A stretch of 42,449 nt of DNA from Streptomyces durocortorensis. GTDB lineage: Bacteria; Actinomycetota; Actinomycetes; Streptomycetales; Streptomycetaceae. The position numbers were made by a program, and so were the translations under genes. Below, in pieces: positions 41,578 to 42,449 of the stretch. Location: assembly GCF_016901035.1 (NCBI RefSeq), contig NZ_JAFEUF010000038.1, positions 1 through 42,449 of the forward strand, read 5' to 3'. The notes below the pieces were generated by a model. The model was not told where the DNA came from, did no database searches, and saw only the letters and a list, made by a program, of their open reading frames with translations. Position 1 is the first letter of the stretch. Each line of letters starts with the position of its first letter.

Positions 41578-42000
41578 CTACCCGAGAAACGTCAGACGCA
41601 CCTGGCGGCTTGCATTGTCGCGATTTGTATCCACCAGGCAGACCGACTGCCAGGTCCCCAGCTCCAGTCGGCCACCGATCACCGGCAGGGTGGCGTGGGG
41701 CGGGACCAGGGCTGGGAGCACGTGGTCACGGCCGTGGCCGGGGCTGCCGTGGCGGTGCTGCCAGCGGTCGTCGGCGGGGAGCAGGTGGTGGACGGCGGCC
41801 AGGAGGTCGTCGTCGCTGCCCGCCCCGGTCTCCAGTACGGCGATGCCGGCCGTGGCGTGGGGGACGAAGACGTTGAGCAGGCCGTCGCGGCCGGGGGCGG
41901 TGCGGGTGAGGAACTCCTCGCAGGCGCGCGTCAGGTCCGTGACGGTCTCGGCCGTACCCGTGGTGATGTTCAGTACCGTGGTGGTGAAGGAATCGGACAT
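41578..42000 (-). CDS. yjbQ: YjbQ family protein (UPF0047)
   Basis: 140 residues, the normal length of the family. Conserved segments: NVFVPHATAGIAVLETGAG, DDRWQHRHGSPGHGRDHVLP, GTWQSVCLVDTNRDNASRQV. Family members have weak thiamine-phosphate synthase activity, but the physiological role is unsettled. The gene is intact. Its last ~17 codons overlap the right-hand copy of the direct repeat; a second, orphan copy of its 3' end lies 37.5 kb to the left. Confidence 0.88.
   Translation of the reverse strand: MSDSFTTTVLNITTGTAETVTDLTRACEEFLTRTAPGRDGLLNVFVPHATAGIAVLETGAGSDDDLLAAVHHLLPADDRWQHRHGSPGHGRDHVLPALVPPHATLPVIGGRLELGTWQSVCLVDTNRDNASRQVRLTFLG
41610..41636. repeat. Right direct repeat inside yjbQ, candidate attachment site
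   Basis: 27 bases identical and in the same orientation as 4072-4098. To the left the similarity continues at lower identity to about 41534; to the right, deeper into yjbQ, it stops at once. The intact gene at this end means the inserted DNA supplied a replacement 3' end. Confidence 0.65.
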
Positions 42001-42056
42001 GCCTCCATCATCACCGCACAGCGGTGAGATGACGCGTCCACGCTCCGAGACGACAT

Positions 42057-42085
42057 TGACCGTGTCCCGACCGGGTGGCTACGTT
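42057..42085 (+). promoter_or_regulatory. Promoter of the leader peptide gene
   Basis: TTGACG (42057-42062) and TACGTT (42080-42085) are spaced by 17 bases. The predicted start falls at about 42092-42093, on the leader peptide's ATG, implying a leaderless transcript. Confidence 0.65.
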
Positions 42086-42092
42086 CAGCGCC

Positions 42093-42176
42093 ATGTTCCG
42101 ATCAGCTCTGCTCACTTCGCGCGGTCACATCGACCTGCTGCGAGTGGCTTCCGCCGCGTGTTGTCGCGGCTGCTGA
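42093..42176 (+). CDS. Cysteine-rich leader peptide, probable sulfur attenuator
   Basis: 27 residues ending RGHIDLLRVASAACCRGC, with three cysteines in the last five positions. The pattern (Arg/His-Ile-Asp-Leu-Leu-Arg-Val, then Ala/Ser/Cys) matches the short actinobacterial leader peptides found before sulfate-assimilation and sulfur-transport genes, where slow reading of Cys codons controls downstream expression. No ribosome binding site is present, consistent with the promoter placing transcription start at the ATG. The regulated gene should lie to the right, beyond the window. Confidence 0.75.
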   Translation: MFRSALLTSRGHIDLLRVASAACCRGC

Positions 42177-42449
42177 CGTTCTCTCAGCGACTTCCGGGCC
42201 GTTTCCGGCCGTACGGCTGTTCCTGCGCCTGGACCTGGGCCTGCGGTAGCCGCGTTCTTCACGGTTCTCCGTCGCTCGTCCTGCCGTAGTCGCGTCCGGC
42301 TCCGTGCCACCCCGCGCCCACTGAGCGCGCCCGCCCCTCCTGCTCCTCTCGTTCTTCCGCCCTCCTCGCCCCTGCCGTCCCTCGGTCGGTCCCGGCTTCG
42401 TGGGTACGGGGGTGCTCCGGCGTGCCCGTGGCCGTGCCCCCTCCTGCCC
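42177..42449 (+). other. Untranslated region after the leader peptide
   Basis: No gene start is seen to the window end. Two overlapping small hairpins are possible: GGCCG-TTTC-CGGCC (42197-42210) and the palindrome GCCGTACGGC (42208-42217). They share bases and so exclude each other, as expected of an attenuator, but both are short. Confidence 0.4.

Noticed and set aside
1..42449. Search for tRNA, rRNA, CRISPR arrays, integrases, transposases, biosynthetic clusters
   Set aside because: None recognised by eye on either strand; short or divergent RNA genes could have been missed.

Overview
High-GC actinobacterial DNA, almost certainly Streptomyces. Coding density and third-position GC are very high, GTG and one TTG start have good Shine-Dalgarno sequences, exported proteins carry Tat or lipoprotein signals, and the sugar ABC transporter has no ATPase of its own. 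No rRNA, tRNA, CRISPR, transposase or integrase was found. The first ~110 bases are almost pure G/C homopolymer runs and look like a contig edge.

Layout. (1) 192-2547: cyanophycinase-like secreted peptidase and a MurR/RpiR regulator. (2) 2548-4098: gene debris, including a headless sulfatase fragment and a displaced copy of the 3' end of yjbQ. (3) 4191-10115 (minus): L-rhamnose catabolism, rhaI - rhaEW (aldolase/dehydrogenase fusion) - rhaB - lacI. (4) 10251-15622: TetR regulator divergent from a cytoplasmic GH3 glycosidase and a GH78 alpha-L-rhamnosidase. (5) 15668-24176: LacI regulator divergent from a sugar-binding lipoprotein, two permeases, a second GH78 rhamnosidase and a second binding lipoprotein. 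(6) 24201-27953 (minus): gentisate-type operon (3-hydroxybenzoate 6-hydroxylase-like, gentisate dioxygenase-like, FAH hydrolase, MarR). (7) 28115-30580 (minus): Tat-exported GH3 enzyme with a PA14 domain. (8) 30932-41304: LysR regulator divergent from a ten-gene aromatic ring-cleavage run (FAH, cyclase-family hydrolase, FAD monooxygenase, amidohydrolase, extradiol dioxygenase, FAH, two SDRs, CoA-transferase A and B). (9) 41578-42449: intact yjbQ (minus) and, divergent from it, an apparently leaderless Cys-rich leader peptide.

How it may work together (inference). Regions 3-8 look like a supply chain for a plant phenolic rhamnoglycoside such as a flavonoid rutinoside. The ABC system imports the glycoside or rhamnosyl sugar, two rhamnosidases and GH3 enzymes remove rhamnose and glucose, RhaI/RhaB/RhaEW degrade rhamnose, and the LysR- and MarR-linked operons degrade the aromatic part. 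A shared LacI-type operator lies in front of both the rhamnose operon and the transporter operon, which ties the modules together.

The segment is bounded by a direct repeat: an exact 27-base core (4072-4098 and 41610-41636) inside ~100 bases of weaker similarity. The core lies in the 3' end of yjbQ. This is the signature of an element inserted into the 3' end of a gene, giving a candidate 37.5-kb catabolic island whose integrase is missing or was never within these limits.
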